This document shows positions 22,317 through 32,970 of a stretch of 64,000 bases of DNA, piece after piece. The notes below the pieces were generated by a model. The model was not told where the DNA came from and searched no databases. It saw only the letters and a program-made list of their open reading frames with translations. The stretch covers positions 24,972 to 88,971 of the forward strand of contig CACLFK010000003.1 in the NCBI GenBank assembly GCA_902606105.1, read 5' to 3'. This stretch comes from an uncultured Pelagibacteraceae bacterium. Lineage in GTDB: Bacteria > Pseudomonadota > Alphaproteobacteria > Pelagibacterales > Pelagibacteraceae. The position numbers and the translations under genes are program-made. The stretch's first letter is position 1. Every line of letters begins with the position of its first letter.

Positions 22317-25309
22317 GATCTAACTCTTTCTCCTTTTGGATCTACATAATGTGATGAAACAATTTCAACTGGAATTACTTTGTTTTTCAATGGAGACATA
22401 ACGAATAATTTTTCTCCAATCATATTTTTTCCATCCTTTAAAATTGCAAGTGAAAAAGGATTGTCATGCTCTACACTCCAGCATGAGGCGGATATGTGTC
22501 CTAATTTTTTATTTGGTAATGGAGCCTTAGCATCTTTCACTAAATGTGATCCCTCTGGTATACTTGTTTTTTTATCTAGAGGGACTACTCCAACGATCTT
22601 TTGTCTATCATCAGAGGTAAAAGCTTCTCTATTTAATGATCTTTTTCCAATAAAATCTTTCTTTTTACTAATTAATCCCTCTAATGACGTATCATAGGAA
22701 ATAGTTCTTCCATCAAGTTCTGAACCTGCCACATGGCCCATTTCGATCCTTAAAGTAGATAATGCCTCTGTTCCATAAGGTTGAACTTTAAACTCTTGAC
22801 CTAGTTCAATTATTTTTTCCCACATAAAGTTTCCATTGTTAGACTCTACATTTACCTCGTACGCTAATTCACCTGAAAATGAGATTCTAAAAATTCTAGC
22901 TTTAACCCCAAACAAATCTGACTCTAAGTAGCCCATGAAAGGTAGTCCTTCGTTTGAAACATCATTATTAGGAAATAATTTTTCTAATAATTTTCTCGAT
23001 TTTGGTCCTGCAATTGCCGCACCAGCCCATTGTTCAGTTGTAGAAACTACATTAACATTCAATTCTGGCCAAACAAGTTGCAGATAATATTCTAAATGTG
23101 AAAGGACATTTGCGGCTTGTGCTGTAGTAGTTGTCATATGGTAATGATTTTCAGAAACCCTCGTTGTTGTTCCATCGTCCATAACTATTCCGTCTTCTCT
23201 AAGCATCACTCCATATCTTGCTTTACCAACTGGCAACTTTAACCAAGCATTTGTGTAAACTCTATTTAACAGTTCTGCTGAATCAGGACCTTTGATGTCA
23301 ATTTTTCCTAAAGTGGTAACATCACAAACACCAACATTCATTCTAACATTTTTGGCTTCTCGTTTTGATGCCTCAAAAAGATTTTCTTTACCTTGCTTAT
23401 AATATCTTGGTCTTAACCAAACTCCAGCATCGACAAATACAGCATTATTTTTTTCATGCCATGAATGCATAGGAGATTTACGTATAGGTTTGGAATGCTT
23501 TCCAACTTCTCTTCCTACAATTGCTCCAATAGATATTGGAGTGTATGGAGGTCTAAAAGTAGTATGACCTACTGCAGGTACAACTTTATTTTCAATATCA
23601 GAAACTAATTGTAGTCCATTCAAATTGCTTGTTTTACCTTGATCAGTTGCCATCCCTAGAGTTGTGTATCTTTTAACATGCTCTATTGATCTATACCCTT
23701 CTTTTAAAGCTATTTCGATATCTGAAACAGCAACATCATTTTGAAAATCTAAAAATCTCTTATAACTTTTTCCTTTAGGCAAAGGCACACACCAAAACTT
23801 GTCATGTTGAGAAGATTTTTTCTCAACAACATTAGGAAATGAAATTTTATTATCATTATTTGTTATTTTTTTTGACAAATCTTGTCCAGCTGTGAATGAA
23901 CTTTTTAAAGTTTCTTCTAGTGTAAAAGTTCCATTAGCAGCACCTAAAGTTCTTTCATTCTGCTTAGATGTCCCAGGCACAAAAGCATCAATTTCTTCCT
24001 TAAATTTAGTTTTATTACCCGATTGGGAGGCTAAATGAATAGTTGGTGTCCAGAAACCAGAGACACAAATACAATCACACTTAATATTTTCAACTGTACC
24101 AAGTTGCTTTTTATCATCAGAAATTTTTGCGATATCTGCTGAACTTACTTTTTTATATCCTTGTGCTGCAACAACAACATATGAAAATTTTATTTTAATA
24201 CCCTGGTTTATTGCTTCATCAATGATTTCTGATTGTGGATTTACTCTTGTATCTAAAATAATTGGATTAATTCCATTTTTCTTAAATTCGATTGCTGTTT
24301 CATATCCACTATCATTATTTGTAAAAACTAGTGGATTTTTACCAACCAAAACACCGTATACTTTTAAATATTCTTTAGCCGCTGAGGACAACATAACGCC
24401 AGGAGTATCATTATTCCCAAAAACTATTGGTCTTTCAATTGATCCTGAGGAAATTAAAACCTCTTTTGCCCTAATATACCAAAGTCTTTGTTTTGGATGG
24501 TGTTTTTTTGTTTTTGGAAGATGGTCGCTTACTTTTTCTGACATCACCAACATATTATGATCATAATACCCAAAAACTTGAGATCTATTTTTAACAACCA
24601 CATTTGGCATTTCATTTAATTCGGAAATAATACTATTTGCCCAATCCTCACCTGATTGATTTCCAATATTTACATCGCTAGTTAATAAAGATCCTCCAAA
24701 TCTTGGTTTGTCCTCAGCTAGAATAACTCTCGCGCCATTTTTTGCTGCTGCATAAGCACTTGCTAAACCTGATGGACCCGAACCAGTAATTAATAAATCA
24801 CAATATTCATATTTATGCTCGTATCTTTCTTTGTCATGTTTGGTTGATGCAACACCTAATCCTGCAGCTTTCCTGATAAATGGTTCATAAATTCGATACC
24901 AAAAACTTTTAGGCCACATAAAGGTCTTGTAATAAAAGCCCGCAGGTAAAAAAATTTTTAAAAAGTTATTAATTGCACCAATATCAAAGTTAACACTGGG
25001 CCAACAATTTACACTTTTAGCCTCCAGTCCTTCAAAAAGTTCTTGCTCCGTAGCTTTTATATTTGGTTCAGTTTCGTTATTTCTATAAAGCTGAACGATA
25101 GCATAAGGCTCATCTACGCCAGCTCCAAAAAACCCTCTTGGTCTGTGATATTTAAAGCTTCTACCCACCAAATGAATTCCATTAGCAATTAAAGCAGATG
25201 CTAAAGTATCTCCTTCATATCCATAGTATGTTTTTCCGTTAAATTTGAATGATAATTTTTTATCTCTATTAATTAGTCCACCATTTTCTAATCTAAATTT
25301 TTGAACCAT
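22313..25309 (-). CDS. soxA: Sarcosine oxidase / N-methylglutamate dehydrogenase, alpha subunit
   Basis: A 998-residue, three-part protein. Residues about 10-100 form a ferredoxin-like Fer2_4 domain ([28 protein letters not shown]). Residues about 165-590 are a pyridine-nucleotide-disulfide-type fold ([17 protein letters not shown], then a second [18 protein letters not shown] region). Residues about 610-998 are a GcvT folate-binding domain ([40 protein letters not shown]). It channels the methyl-derived C1 unit to THF, giving methylene-THF. Length matches the family. MgdC is the alternative name. The gene starts with TAATG from soxD. Confidence 0.88.
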   Translation of the reverse strand: MVQKFRLENGGLINRDKKLSFKFNGKTYYGYEGDTLASALIANGIHLVGRSFKYHRPRGFFGAGVDEPYAIVQLYRNNETEPNIKATEQELFEGLEAKSVNCWPSVNFDIGAINNFLKIFLPAGFYYKTFMWPKSFWYRIYEPFIRKAAGLGVASTKHDKERYEHKYEYCDLLITGSGPSGLASAYAAAKNGARVILAEDKPRFGGSLLTSDVNIGNQSGEDWANSIISELNEMPNVVVKNRSQVFGYYDHNMLVMSEKVSDHLPKTKKHHPKQRLWYIRAKEVLISSGSIERPIVFGNNDTPGVMLSSAAKEYLKVYGVLVGKNPLVFTNNDSGYETAIEFKKNGINPIILDTRVNPQSEIIDEAINQGIKIKFSYVVVAAQGYKKVSSADIAKISDDKKQLGTVENIKCDCICVSGFWTPTIHLASQSGNKTKFKEEIDAFVPGTSKQNERTLGAANGTFTLEETLKSSFTAGQDLSKKITNNDNKISFPNVVEKKSSQHDKFWCVPLPKGKSYKRFLDFQNDVAVSDIEIALKEGYRSIEHVKRYTTLGMATDQGKTSNLNGLQLVSDIENKVVPAVGHTTFRPPYTPISIGAIVGREVGKHSKPIRKSPMHSWHEKNNAVFVDAGVWLRPRYYKQGKENLFEASKREAKNVRMNVGVCDVTTLGKIDIKGPDSAELLNRVYTNAWLKLPVGKARYGVMLREDGIVMDDGTTTRVSENHYHMTTTTAQAANVLSHLEYYLQLVWPELNVNVVSTTEQWAGAAIAGPKSRKLLEKLFPNNDVSNEGLPFMGYLESDLFGVKARIFRISFSGELAYEVNVESNNGNFMWEKIIELGQEFKVQPYGTEALSTLRIEMGHVAGSELDGRTISYDTSLEGLISKKKDFIGKRSLNREAFTSDDRQKIVGVVPLDKKTSIPEGSHLVKDAKAPLPNKKLGHISASCWSVEHDNPFSLAILKDGKNMIGEKLFVMSPLKNKVIPVEIVSSHYVDPKGERVRS

Positions 25310-25578
25310 TAAGAAATTACCTCATCTGCTTTATAAGTATTAAATATTTCGTGAGTTGCTGTGTCTCTCTCAACCTTAATCCATTGTCTACATCCAGCTA
25401 GATGGTGCCATAACTCTAAGTGCTTACCTCTTAAACTTTTTCGATTATAAACAAAATTATCCCATTCTTCATCTGAGATTTCTTTATTAAGCTCGGGTCT
25501 TTTAACGCTAGCATCACCACCATAAGAAAATTCATTTTGTGATCTCATCCCACAATACGGACATTTAATATAAAGCAT
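25309..25578 (-). CDS. soxD: Sarcosine oxidase / N-methylglutamate dehydrogenase, delta subunit
   Basis: An 89-residue SoxD/MgdB subunit. Zinc ligands are visible as CPYCGMR (Cys6, Cys9) and HLAGCRQW (His and Cys near 60-64), with the conserved LRGKHLELWHHLAGC stretch. It is a small structural subunit that contacts the alpha and beta chains. It begins directly after the beta stop (TAAATG) and shares a base with the alpha start. Confidence 0.88.
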   Translation of the reverse strand: MLYIKCPYCGMRSQNEFSYGGDASVKRPELNKEISDEEWDNFVYNRKSLRGKHLELWHHLAGCRQWIKVERDTATHEIFNTYKADEVIS

Positions 25579-26835
25579 TTAAGATATCCAAGTCTTCGTG
25601 CCAAGTCCTTTTTCATCAATTAAATGACCAGTGCTAAATCGATTTAAACTAAATCCTGCATTTAATTCATGAACCCTGTCTTGAGCGATTGTGTGTGCGA
25701 ACGTCCACCCAGAGGCAGGTGTTGCTTTAAAACCACCATAACACCAACCGCAGTTCAAATATAAACCATCAATATGTGTTTTATCAATAATTGGGGATCC
25801 ATCCATTGACATATCCATTATACCTCCCCAAGTTCGAAGCATTTTTAATTTACTTAAAAAAGGCATCATTGCAATTCCTTCTGTCAAAACATGTTGAAGA
25901 GTTGGTAAATTTCCTCTTTGAGCATAACTGTTATATCCATCTAGGTCGCCGCCCATTACCATTTCTCCTTTATCTGATTGGCTTATATAAAAGTGACCTG
26001 CTCCAAAAGTTACAACCCTATCTAAAATTGGTTTGACAGGTTCAGATACACATGCTTGGAGAAGATGCGTTTCTATGGGCAAAGTCATATTTAACTTTTC
26101 AGCTAAAATATTTGTACTACCCGCAACACATAAACCAACTTTTTTTGTTTTTATATTTCCACGAGAAGTTCTTATTCCATTGATCTTACCTGCAGCTACA
26201 TCAAAACCTGTTACTTCGCAATTTTGAATTATATCAACTCCCATAGAGTCAGCTTGACGTGCGTATCCCCAAGCAACTGCATCATGTCTTGCTGTTCCAG
26301 CACTTGGCTGCATTAATCCACCAAAAATTGGAAACCTAACATTTTCTGAAAAATCTGCCATCGGTATTATTTCTTTTACTTGTTCACGGTTTAACAAAAC
26401 AGCATCAATTCCGTTTAATCTCATTGAATTGCCTCTTCTGGCGTAAGCATTCATTTGTGCATCAGAGTGTGCAAGATTAATAATTCCTCTTGGAGAGAAC
26501 ATCACATTATAATTTAAATCTTGACTCATTTTTCTCCATAGGTTCATTCCAAACTCGCTGAAGAGAGCATTCTCATCATGCATATAGTTTGACCTAATTA
26601 TCGTTGTATTCCTTCCAACGTTACCACCACCTATCCAACCCTTTTCGATAATTGCTACTTTTGTAATATTATGCTCTTTTGCAAGATAATATGCAGTGGC
26701 AAGTCCATGGCCTCCACCACCAATAATAACTACATCATATTCTTCTTTTGGAGTTGGATCCTTCCAAGCTAAATCCCAGTTTTCATGATTAGAAAATGCG
26801 TTTTTAATTAAATTAAATATGGAGTATTTTTGCAT
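25579..26835 (-). CDS. soxB: Sarcosine oxidase / N-methylglutamate dehydrogenase, beta subunit
   Basis: A 418-residue FAD-dependent DAO-family subunit. The dinucleotide motif GGGGHGLATAYYLA is at about residues 38-51. ARHDAVAWG, at about 183-191, matches the region carrying the covalent FMN His in heterotetrameric sarcosine oxidases as I recall. The C-terminal NCGWCYGGFKATPASGW closes the FAD site. This subunit oxidises the N-methyl group. It diverges from fhs across 128 bases, so a shared regulatory region is likely. The mgdA name is equally possible. Confidence 0.88.
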   Translation of the reverse strand: MQKYSIFNLIKNAFSNHENWDLAWKDPTPKEEYDVVIIGGGGHGLATAYYLAKEHNITKVAIIEKGWIGGGNVGRNTTIIRSNYMHDENALFSEFGMNLWRKMSQDLNYNVMFSPRGIINLAHSDAQMNAYARRGNSMRLNGIDAVLLNREQVKEIIPMADFSENVRFPIFGGLMQPSAGTARHDAVAWGYARQADSMGVDIIQNCEVTGFDVAAGKINGIRTSRGNIKTKKVGLCVAGSTNILAEKLNMTLPIETHLLQACVSEPVKPILDRVVTFGAGHFYISQSDKGEMVMGGDLDGYNSYAQRGNLPTLQHVLTEGIAMMPFLSKLKMLRTWGGIMDMSMDGSPIIDKTHIDGLYLNCGWCYGGFKATPASGWTFAHTIAQDRVHELNAGFSLNRFSTGHLIDEKGLGTKTWIS

Positions 26836-26963
26836 TTTTTAATTTTATAACAAAGAATATAAATAGTTCTTATTTTTTTTATATATATTTTTTAGAAGTT
26901 TCCAAATATGACAAAAAAGGATAAGAAGTCTGCAACGATAACATATAATTTATAGGATTAATA

Positions 26964-28649
26964 ATGAGTGATGTTAAATCAGATATTCAAATAGCTCGAG
27001 AAGCAAAAATGCAGCCTATAAATGAGGTATTAGCAAAGATAAATGTTCCAGACGAGAGTACTGCTTTCAGTCCAATGGGACGACACATTGCAAAAATTAA
27101 CCTGGAGTATTTAGATACATTAAAAGATAAACCAGAAGGTAAATTAATTTTAGTCACTGCAATTACACCTACACCTGCTGGTGAGGGAAAAACCACTACT
27201 TCAGTTGGTTTAAATGATGGATTAAATAAAATTGGAAAAAAATCTATAGTTTGTTTAAGAGAGCCAAGTCTTGGACCTTCATTTGGGATGAAAGGTGGTG
27301 CTGCTGGAGGAGGTTATGCTCAAGTTGTTCCCATGGAACAAATTAATTTACATTTTACTGGAGATTTTCATGCAATTACTTCAGCTCATAATCTATTATC
27401 AGCATTAATCGACAATCATATCTATTGGGGTAACAAATTAGATATAGATGTAAGACGGATTGTTTGGAAAAGAGTTATGGATATGAACGACCGTTCATTA
27501 AGATCAATAAATATAAATTTAGGAGGAGTAGCAAATGGTTTTCCTAGAGAAGACGGATTTGATATTACAGTTGCTTCAGAAATCATGGCAATTTTCTGCT
27601 TATCAAATGATTTGGAAGATTTAGAAAAAAGAATTGGTAATATAACAATTGCTTATACGAGAGATAAGAAACCAGTTTATGCGAAAGACTTGAAAGCACA
27701 TGGTCCAATGACTGTATTATTAAAAGATGCGATTAGACCAAATGTAACTCAAACATTAGAAAATAATCCTGCGATTATTCATGGTGGTCCTTTTGCAAAT
27801 ATTGCACATGGATGTAACTCAGTTATAGCTACTAAAACTGGATTAAAACTCGCAGACTATGTTGTAACAGAAGCAGGTTTTGGCGCTGACCTTGGAGCAG
27901 AAAAGTTTTTAGATATTAAATGCAGAAAATCTAATTTGAAACCGAGTTGTGTTGTCATCGTAGCAACAATTAGAGCTTTAAAAATGCATGGTGGTGTTGC
28001 AAAAGATGACTTAAAAAATGAAAATGTTGATGCTTTGAAAAAAGGTCTAGTGAACCTTGAAAGACACATAGAAAACGTGAAAAAATTTGGATTACCTGTT
28101 GCGATTGCAGTTAATCATTTTATTAAAGACACAGATAGTGAAGTTAAAGCTCTAATTGATTTTTGTGAAAACCTAGGAGTTAAAGCAAGTTTATGCACAC
28201 ACTGGGCAAATGGTGGTGAAGGAACAAAAGAATTAGCAGGGCATGTTGCTGATTTGTGTGAAAAAAAAGATGCTAAGTTTAATTTTCTTTATGAAAGTAA
28301 AACGCCTCTATTTAAAAAAATAGAAACGATTGCAAAAGAAATTTATAGAGCTGATGAAGTAATTGCTGATACAAAAATAAGAGACCAATTAAAAAGTTTT
28401 GAAGAAGCAGGTTATGGAGAATTGCCGATTTGTGTAGCAAAAACACAGTACAGTTTTTCAACTGATCCAAATCTTAAAGGTGCACCAACAGGACATGTTT
28501 TGCCTGTAAGAGAAATAAGACTTTCGTCGGGTGCAGAATTTATTGTTGTTGTTTGTGGAGCAATTATGACTATGCCAGGACTACCTCGAGTACCTGCAGC
28601 TGACTCAATTAAATTAAATAATAATGGTGAAATTGAAGGTTTATTTTAA
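26964..28649 (+). CDS. fhs: Formate--tetrahydrofolate ligase
   Basis: A 561-residue enzyme that interconverts formate plus THF plus ATP and 10-formyl-THF. Signatures: the ATP site [11 protein letters not shown] (70-80), [20 protein letters not shown] (near 95-114) and the C-terminal [14 protein letters not shown]. Complete length. Together with the divergent oxidase operon it forms the C1-oxidation end of methyl-group catabolism: methylene-THF to formyl-THF to formate, which regenerates ATP. It is divergently paired with soxB. Confidence 0.96.
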   Translation: MSDVKSDIQIAREAKMQPINEVLAKINVPDESTAFSPMGRHIAKINLEYLDTLKDKPEGKLILVTAITPTPAGEGKTTTSVGLNDGLNKIGKKSIVCLREPSLGPSFGMKGGAAGGGYAQVVPMEQINLHFTGDFHAITSAHNLLSALIDNHIYWGNKLDIDVRRIVWKRVMDMNDRSLRSININLGGVANGFPREDGFDITVASEIMAIFCLSNDLEDLEKRIGNITIAYTRDKKPVYAKDLKAHGPMTVLLKDAIRPNVTQTLENNPAIIHGGPFANIAHGCNSVIATKTGLKLADYVVTEAGFGADLGAEKFLDIKCRKSNLKPSCVVIVATIRALKMHGGVAKDDLKNENVDALKKGLVNLERHIENVKKFGLPVAIAVNHFIKDTDSEVKALIDFCENLGVKASLCTHWANGGEGTKELAGHVADLCEKKDAKFNFLYESKTPLFKKIETIAKEIYRADEVIADTKIRDQLKSFEEAGYGELPICVAKTQYSFSTDPNLKGAPTGHVLPVREIRLSSGAEFIVVVCGAIMTMPGLPRVPAADSIKLNNNGEIEGLF

Positions 28650-28658
28650 AAAAGTTAA

Positions 28659-29438
28659 CTAAATAAAATCAAGCCAATTTCGTAATTCCCTCATTCTTAG
28701 ATCTTTATTTGAAACCTTAATTTCATCTTTAATTGTTTGAATATATACATTCATATCTTCTTCATTTTTAAAAGACTCATTTAAAAGTAATCGCTCTTTT
28801 CTAAAATTAATCAGGGTTATCATTTTTTCATACATTATTTCTGGGTGATATTGAATTCCCCAAATATTACTTGCATCTGTTTTAAAACTCATGCCCATTA
28901 CTTTATTAACTTTATTCGAAGAGAGTAGAATTGAATTTTTTGGCAAAGTTACGACTTCGTCGTAATTAAATGCAGGTGTATTAAAGTTTTGGTTTTTGTC
29001 TTTATACAATAGATGTTTTAATCCATCTGAATTAATTATTATTTCATGAGCAATACCTCTATGAGCACCATTGTTACCTTTTTTAACATCTCCTCCCGCT
29101 GCCGTCACAGCTACCTGTAATCCCCAGCAAATTGCTAAAATATTTTTAACTTTCTTTTGGCATTCTCTCATAAAATCTATTTGTCTTCTTATCTCTATGG
29201 TGTCACTATAAATATTTAAGCTACTTCCACCCCAAATTAACCCATCATACTTATCTAAATCTTTTACCTTTTCAAAAATATCTTTATCAGATGATGGATT
29301 GACAGAGTCTATTGCTAAATTATTTGTAAAATAATCAATACTCTCTCTTAAGCTTTCAGTGTGTGTTTTAATTCCATTATCTGTAAACTCTTGGTTTACC
29401 TCCCTTAGATTTCCTTCAACTAGTAATATTTTTTTCAT
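28659..29438 (-). CDS. Class I glutamine amidotransferase-like protein
   Basis: A 259-residue stand-alone GATase domain. The nucleophile Cys104 lies in LAICWGLQVA and the catalytic His-Glu pair in YHPEIM (near 197-202). The surrounding sequence resembles the GMP synthase/GuaA-like free amidotransferases. It might hydrolyse a gamma-glutamyl amide. Its ATG shares a base with the stop of the Fe-ADH gene (TAATG), so both belong to one transcript. A role with gamma-glutamylmethylamide is speculation from the setting. Confidence 0.75.
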   Translation of the reverse strand: MKKILLVEGNLREVNQEFTDNGIKTHTESLRESIDYFTNNLAIDSVNPSSDKDIFEKVKDLDKYDGLIWGGSSLNIYSDTIEIRRQIDFMRECQKKVKNILAICWGLQVAVTAAGGDVKKGNNGAHRGIAHEIIINSDGLKHLLYKDKNQNFNTPAFNYDEVVTLPKNSILLSSNKVNKVMGMSFKTDASNIWGIQYHPEIMYEKMITLINFRKERLLLNESFKNEEDMNVYIQTIKDEIKVSNKDLRMRELRNWLDFI

Positions 29439-30595
29439 TAAAAAAGTTTTCCAGAAATACTATGCTCGTACATAGTTTTAATATAATTTATGTTTAATTT
29501 TTTTGGATTGCCATTGGTGGATGGATCATCGAATGCCATTTTTGACAATATATCTAAATCGATTTTATCGATATCAATAACATCTGATAATTTATGGGGT
29601 ATGTTTAATTCTTCTCGTAAATTCATTATCCATTTAACAAAGTTTTCAAAAGATTTTTCTATACCAATATAATCACAGATCGAAATTATTTTATTTGATA
29701 TTTCATTTTTATTAAAAGTTAATACATACGGCATAAAAATTGCATTTGACAAGCCATGATGAATATTAAATTGTGCATTAACCGGGTGACTTAGAGAATG
29801 TATAGCACCCAAGCCCTTTTGAAATGCAGTAGAACCCATAGTTGATGCAACAAGCATGTTTAGTCTTGCATCAATGTTTTTGCCATTTTTAACTACTTCA
29901 CTTAAAGATCTCTTAATTAATCTCATTCCTTCCAAAGCAATACCGTCAGCCATAGGATGAAATCCTGGTGCACAAAATGCCTCTAAATTATGAGCTAATG
30001 CATCCATGCCTGTAGTAGCTGTTAACCTTGGAGGAAGATCTATTGTAAGAAAAGGATCTAAAATTACAATTGAAGGTAATATTTTTGGGTGAAAAATTAT
30101 TTTTTTTATTCCAGTATCTTTGTTAATTATTGCTGAAGCTCTACCTGTTTCTGATCCAGTTCCTGCTGTAGTAGGTATGGCTATAATTTTTGAAATTTTT
30201 GAACTATCAGCTCTTGTCCAGTAATCTCCTATATCCTCAAAATCCCAAATAGGTCTTTTTTGACCACACATAAAAGCTATTGCTTTTCCGACATCAATTG
30301 CACTTCCGCCGCCAAATGCTATAACCCCATCACATTGTGATTGATTGTAATTTTTAACTCCATCTTCAACATTTTCACCAAATGGATTTCCTGAAAAATT
30401 TGAAAATACTACGAGATCATTAAATTCTTTATTTAAATTTATTAATATTTTATTAGTCATATCTAAATTTATTAGGTCTTTGTCTGTGACAAACAGTGGG
30501 TTTGAAATCCCAAGTTGTTTACAAGCTTTAGATATATCTTCAACCCTGTTTTCACCTACCCACATCGAAGTTGGATAATTCCAATTAATTTTCAT
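29438..30595 (-). CDS. Iron-containing alcohol dehydrogenase
   Basis: A 385-residue group III (Fe-dependent) alcohol dehydrogenase. The NAD-binding loop GGGSAIDVGKAIAF (near 95-108), TTAGTGSETGRASAI (near 142-156) and the metal ligands in TTGMDALAHNLEAF and HSLSHPVNAQFNIHHG (near 268-283) are intact. A homologue in a cultured SAR11 strain was proposed to oxidise methanol, as I recall. Other short alcohols or aldehydes are possible. It diverges from tmm over a 76-base region. Confidence 0.88.
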   Translation of the reverse strand: MKINWNYPTSMWVGENRVEDISKACKQLGISNPLFVTDKDLINLDMTNKILINLNKEFNDLVVFSNFSGNPFGENVEDGVKNYNQSQCDGVIAFGGGSAIDVGKAIAFMCGQKRPIWDFEDIGDYWTRADSSKISKIIAIPTTAGTGSETGRASAIINKDTGIKKIIFHPKILPSIVILDPFLTIDLPPRLTATTGMDALAHNLEAFCAPGFHPMADGIALEGMRLIKRSLSEVVKNGKNIDARLNMLVASTMGSTAFQKGLGAIHSLSHPVNAQFNIHHGLSNAIFMPYVLTFNKNEISNKIISICDYIGIEKSFENFVKWIMNLREELNIPHKLSDVIDIDKIDLDILSKMAFDDPSTNGNPKKLNINYIKTMYEHSISGKLF

Positions 30596-30671
30596 ATCAA
30601 AAAATAATTTTTAATTTTCTTATTTTATTAGTAAGATATATTTATAGAATTATTAAAGATAGGGAAATTAA

Positions 30672-32003
30672 ATGTCAAAAATTGCAATAATAGGCGCAGG
30701 CCCATGTGGTTTATCAATGTTAAGAGCTTTCGAGCATCTGGAGGCTAAGGGTGAAAAAATTCCAGAAATAATTTGTTTTGAAAAACAAGAAAATTGGGGA
30801 GGCCTTTGGAATTACAGCTGGAGAACTGGTTCAGATCAATATGGAGATCCTGTTCCAAATAGTATGTATAGATACTTGTGGTCAAATGGACCAAAAGAGT
30901 GTTTGGAATTTGCTGATTACTCATTTGATGAACATTTTGGGAAGCCAATCCCCTCTTTTCCACCTAGAGAAGTTCTTCACGATTATATTATAGGTAGAGT
31001 AAACAAAGGAAATTTAAAAAATAAGATAAAATTTAATACAAGAGTTATAAACACTACATTCAGAAATAATAAATTTGAACTAAGTTATCAAGATAAAGCA
31101 AATAATAAAATTTTGGTAGACAGTTTTGATTTTGTTGTCATATCTACTGGACACTTTTCTGTACCATTCATTCCAGAATATAAAGGGATGAATTCTTTTC
31201 CTGGAAGAATAATGCACTCTCATGATTTTAGAGACGCAGAAGAATTCAGAAATAAAAATGTAATAGTTCTAGGAAGCAGTTATTCAGCTGAAGATGTTGC
31301 TCTGCAATGTAATAAATATGGAGCTAAAAGTGTGACTATTGGATATAGAAATAATGCAATGGGTTTTAAATGGCCGAAAGGAATGAAGGAAGTTCATTAT
31401 TTAGACAGACTTGAAGGTAAAAAAGCAATTTTTAAAGATGGTACCGAACAAGATGCTGATGTTATTATTTTATGTACCGGTTATCTTCATCATTTTCCAT
31501 TCTTAAATGAGGATTTGCAGTTAAAAACGCATAACAGATTATATCCCCCTAAATTATACAAAGGTGTTGTTTGGCAAAACAACCATAAACTTTTATATCT
31601 TGGAATGCAGGATCAATTTCATACCTTCAATATGTTTGACTGCCAAGCTTGGTATGCAAGAGATGTAATCATAGGTAAAATTAAAATGCCTAGCGATGAC
31701 GAAATAGAAAAAGATATAAGTAAATGGGTTGCAATGGAAGAAAAACTGGAAAATCCAGATCAAATGATTGACTTCCAAACAGAATATACAAAAGAACTCC
31801 ATAGTATGTCAGATTATCCAAAAATAGATTTTGAATTAATCAGAGAAAATTTTAAAGAATGGGAGCACCATAAGGTGGAAGATATACTTACATATAGAAA
31901 TAAATCTTTTTCTTCACCTGTCACTGGCTCCGTTGCACCAATCCATCATACACCATGGGAAAAGGCAATGGATGACACGATGAAAACATTTCTTAATAAA
32001 TAA
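30672..32003 (+). CDS. tmm: Trimethylamine monooxygenase
   Basis: A 443-residue class B flavin monooxygenase that oxidises trimethylamine to TMAO with NADPH and O2, and also dimethyl sulfide in tested homologues. The FAD loop is IIGAGPCGLSML (6-17). The FMO fingerprint FPGRIMHSHDF, at about 176-186, follows FxGxxxHxxxF. The NADPH loop is VLGSSYSAEDVA (about 199-210). Substrate-site aromatic stretches such as GLWNYSW and MYRYLWSNGPKE match the bacterial Tmm group. Placed near tdm and the tmo transporter. It ends two bases before the convergent gpsA stop. Confidence 0.93.
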   Translation: MSKIAIIGAGPCGLSMLRAFEHLEAKGEKIPEIICFEKQENWGGLWNYSWRTGSDQYGDPVPNSMYRYLWSNGPKECLEFADYSFDEHFGKPIPSFPPREVLHDYIIGRVNKGNLKNKIKFNTRVINTTFRNNKFELSYQDKANNKILVDSFDFVVISTGHFSVPFIPEYKGMNSFPGRIMHSHDFRDAEEFRNKNVIVLGSSYSAEDVALQCNKYGAKSVTIGYRNNAMGFKWPKGMKEVHYLDRLEGKKAIFKDGTEQDADVIILCTGYLHHFPFLNEDLQLKTHNRLYPPKLYKGVVWQNNHKLLYLGMQDQFHTFNMFDCQAWYARDVIIGKIKMPSDDEIEKDISKWVAMEEKLENPDQMIDFQTEYTKELHSMSDYPKIDFELIRENFKEWEHHKVEDILTYRNKSFSSPVTGSVAPIHHTPWEKAMDDTMKTFLNK

Positions 32004-32005
32004 AA

Positions 32006-32962
32006 TTAATAATTTATTTTTAATTTATTATTTTTGGTAATTGCTTTTAATAAAGCAATCATCAAAGGTATTTTTTTATTACTCATTTTTTTAAATACAT
32101 AAGGTGCTATTTCAAAAGCAAGATCTGCACCCTCAATCGTATCTTCTCTCATAAGTCTATTTTTTGCTTGTTTAAATGTAATTCCTTTACCCAAATATTC
32201 TCCCATCTTACTATTTCGGCCACCTACTGCGCTTACATATAAGTCCCCAATTCCTGCAAGCCCATAGACTGTTTCTTTTTTCCCTTTAAAAAATTTAATT
32301 AAATATTCCATTTCCTCAACTGATTTTCTAAATAAAGCTGATGAAGTATTATTTCCTTGTCCTGACCCAATTATCATTGAGTAAATATTTTTAATTGCAG
32401 ATGAGAACTCTACACCTTTAACATCAGTAGAATATTCTGTTCTATAAAAATTTGTAGAAATTATATTACCAATATTCTTTGCAATTTTTATGTTTTGATT
32501 TGCCACTACTGTATAACTCTTAATTTTTCTTGACAGTTCTTTTGCCAAACATGGTCCCTTCAAAACTGAAATATTTAATTTTTTATTACTTTTTTTTAGT
32601 TGCTCAGACATTGTGATAATTTTATTTTTATCTAACTTCAAACCTTTTGTTAGAACTAATATGGGAGTGGTTTTCTTAAAATTTTTTAAATATTTACCAA
32701 TTGAATCTATTCCAATGGAGCTTACTGCGATAACAATTAGGTCCCATTTAGTAGATAAAATATCCAATGAAAATTTTTTTATAACTAACTTTTTTGGTAA
32801 ATTTATTTTTAAAACTGGATGAAACTTTTTTTTTAAACTTAGTATTTTCAATAGCTTCAAATTATAAGGTTCGGTAAGTGTTACTTTGTGATTATTATCT
32901 ATTAGGGGAATAGAAAATGCTGCTCCCATTGCTCCTGAACCAATAATTAATATTTTTTTCAT
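32006..32962 (-). CDS. gpsA: Glycerol-3-phosphate dehydrogenase [NAD(P)+]
   Basis: A 318-residue enzyme that interconverts dihydroxyacetone phosphate and sn-glycerol-3-phosphate. The nucleotide loop IIGSGAMGAAF is at 6-16. ILVLTKGL, LKGPCLAKEL, EFSSAIKNIYSM (with the catalytic Lys) and GLAGIGDLYVSAVGGRNS are visible. It follows glpK after eight bases. With GlpK it would carry imported glycerol into central metabolism or supply glycerophosphate for lipids. Confidence 0.93.
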   Translation of the reverse strand: MKKILIIGSGAMGAAFSIPLIDNNHKVTLTEPYNLKLLKILSLKKKFHPVLKINLPKKLVIKKFSLDILSTKWDLIVIAVSSIGIDSIGKYLKNFKKTTPILVLTKGLKLDKNKIITMSEQLKKSNKKLNISVLKGPCLAKELSRKIKSYTVVANQNIKIAKNIGNIISTNFYRTEYSTDVKGVEFSSAIKNIYSMIIGSGQGNNTSSALFRKSVEEMEYLIKFFKGKKETVYGLAGIGDLYVSAVGGRNSKMGEYLGKGITFKQAKNRLMREDTIEGADLAFEIAPYVFKKMSNKKIPLMIALLKAITKNNKLKINY

Positions 32963-32970
32963 ATTTTAAG

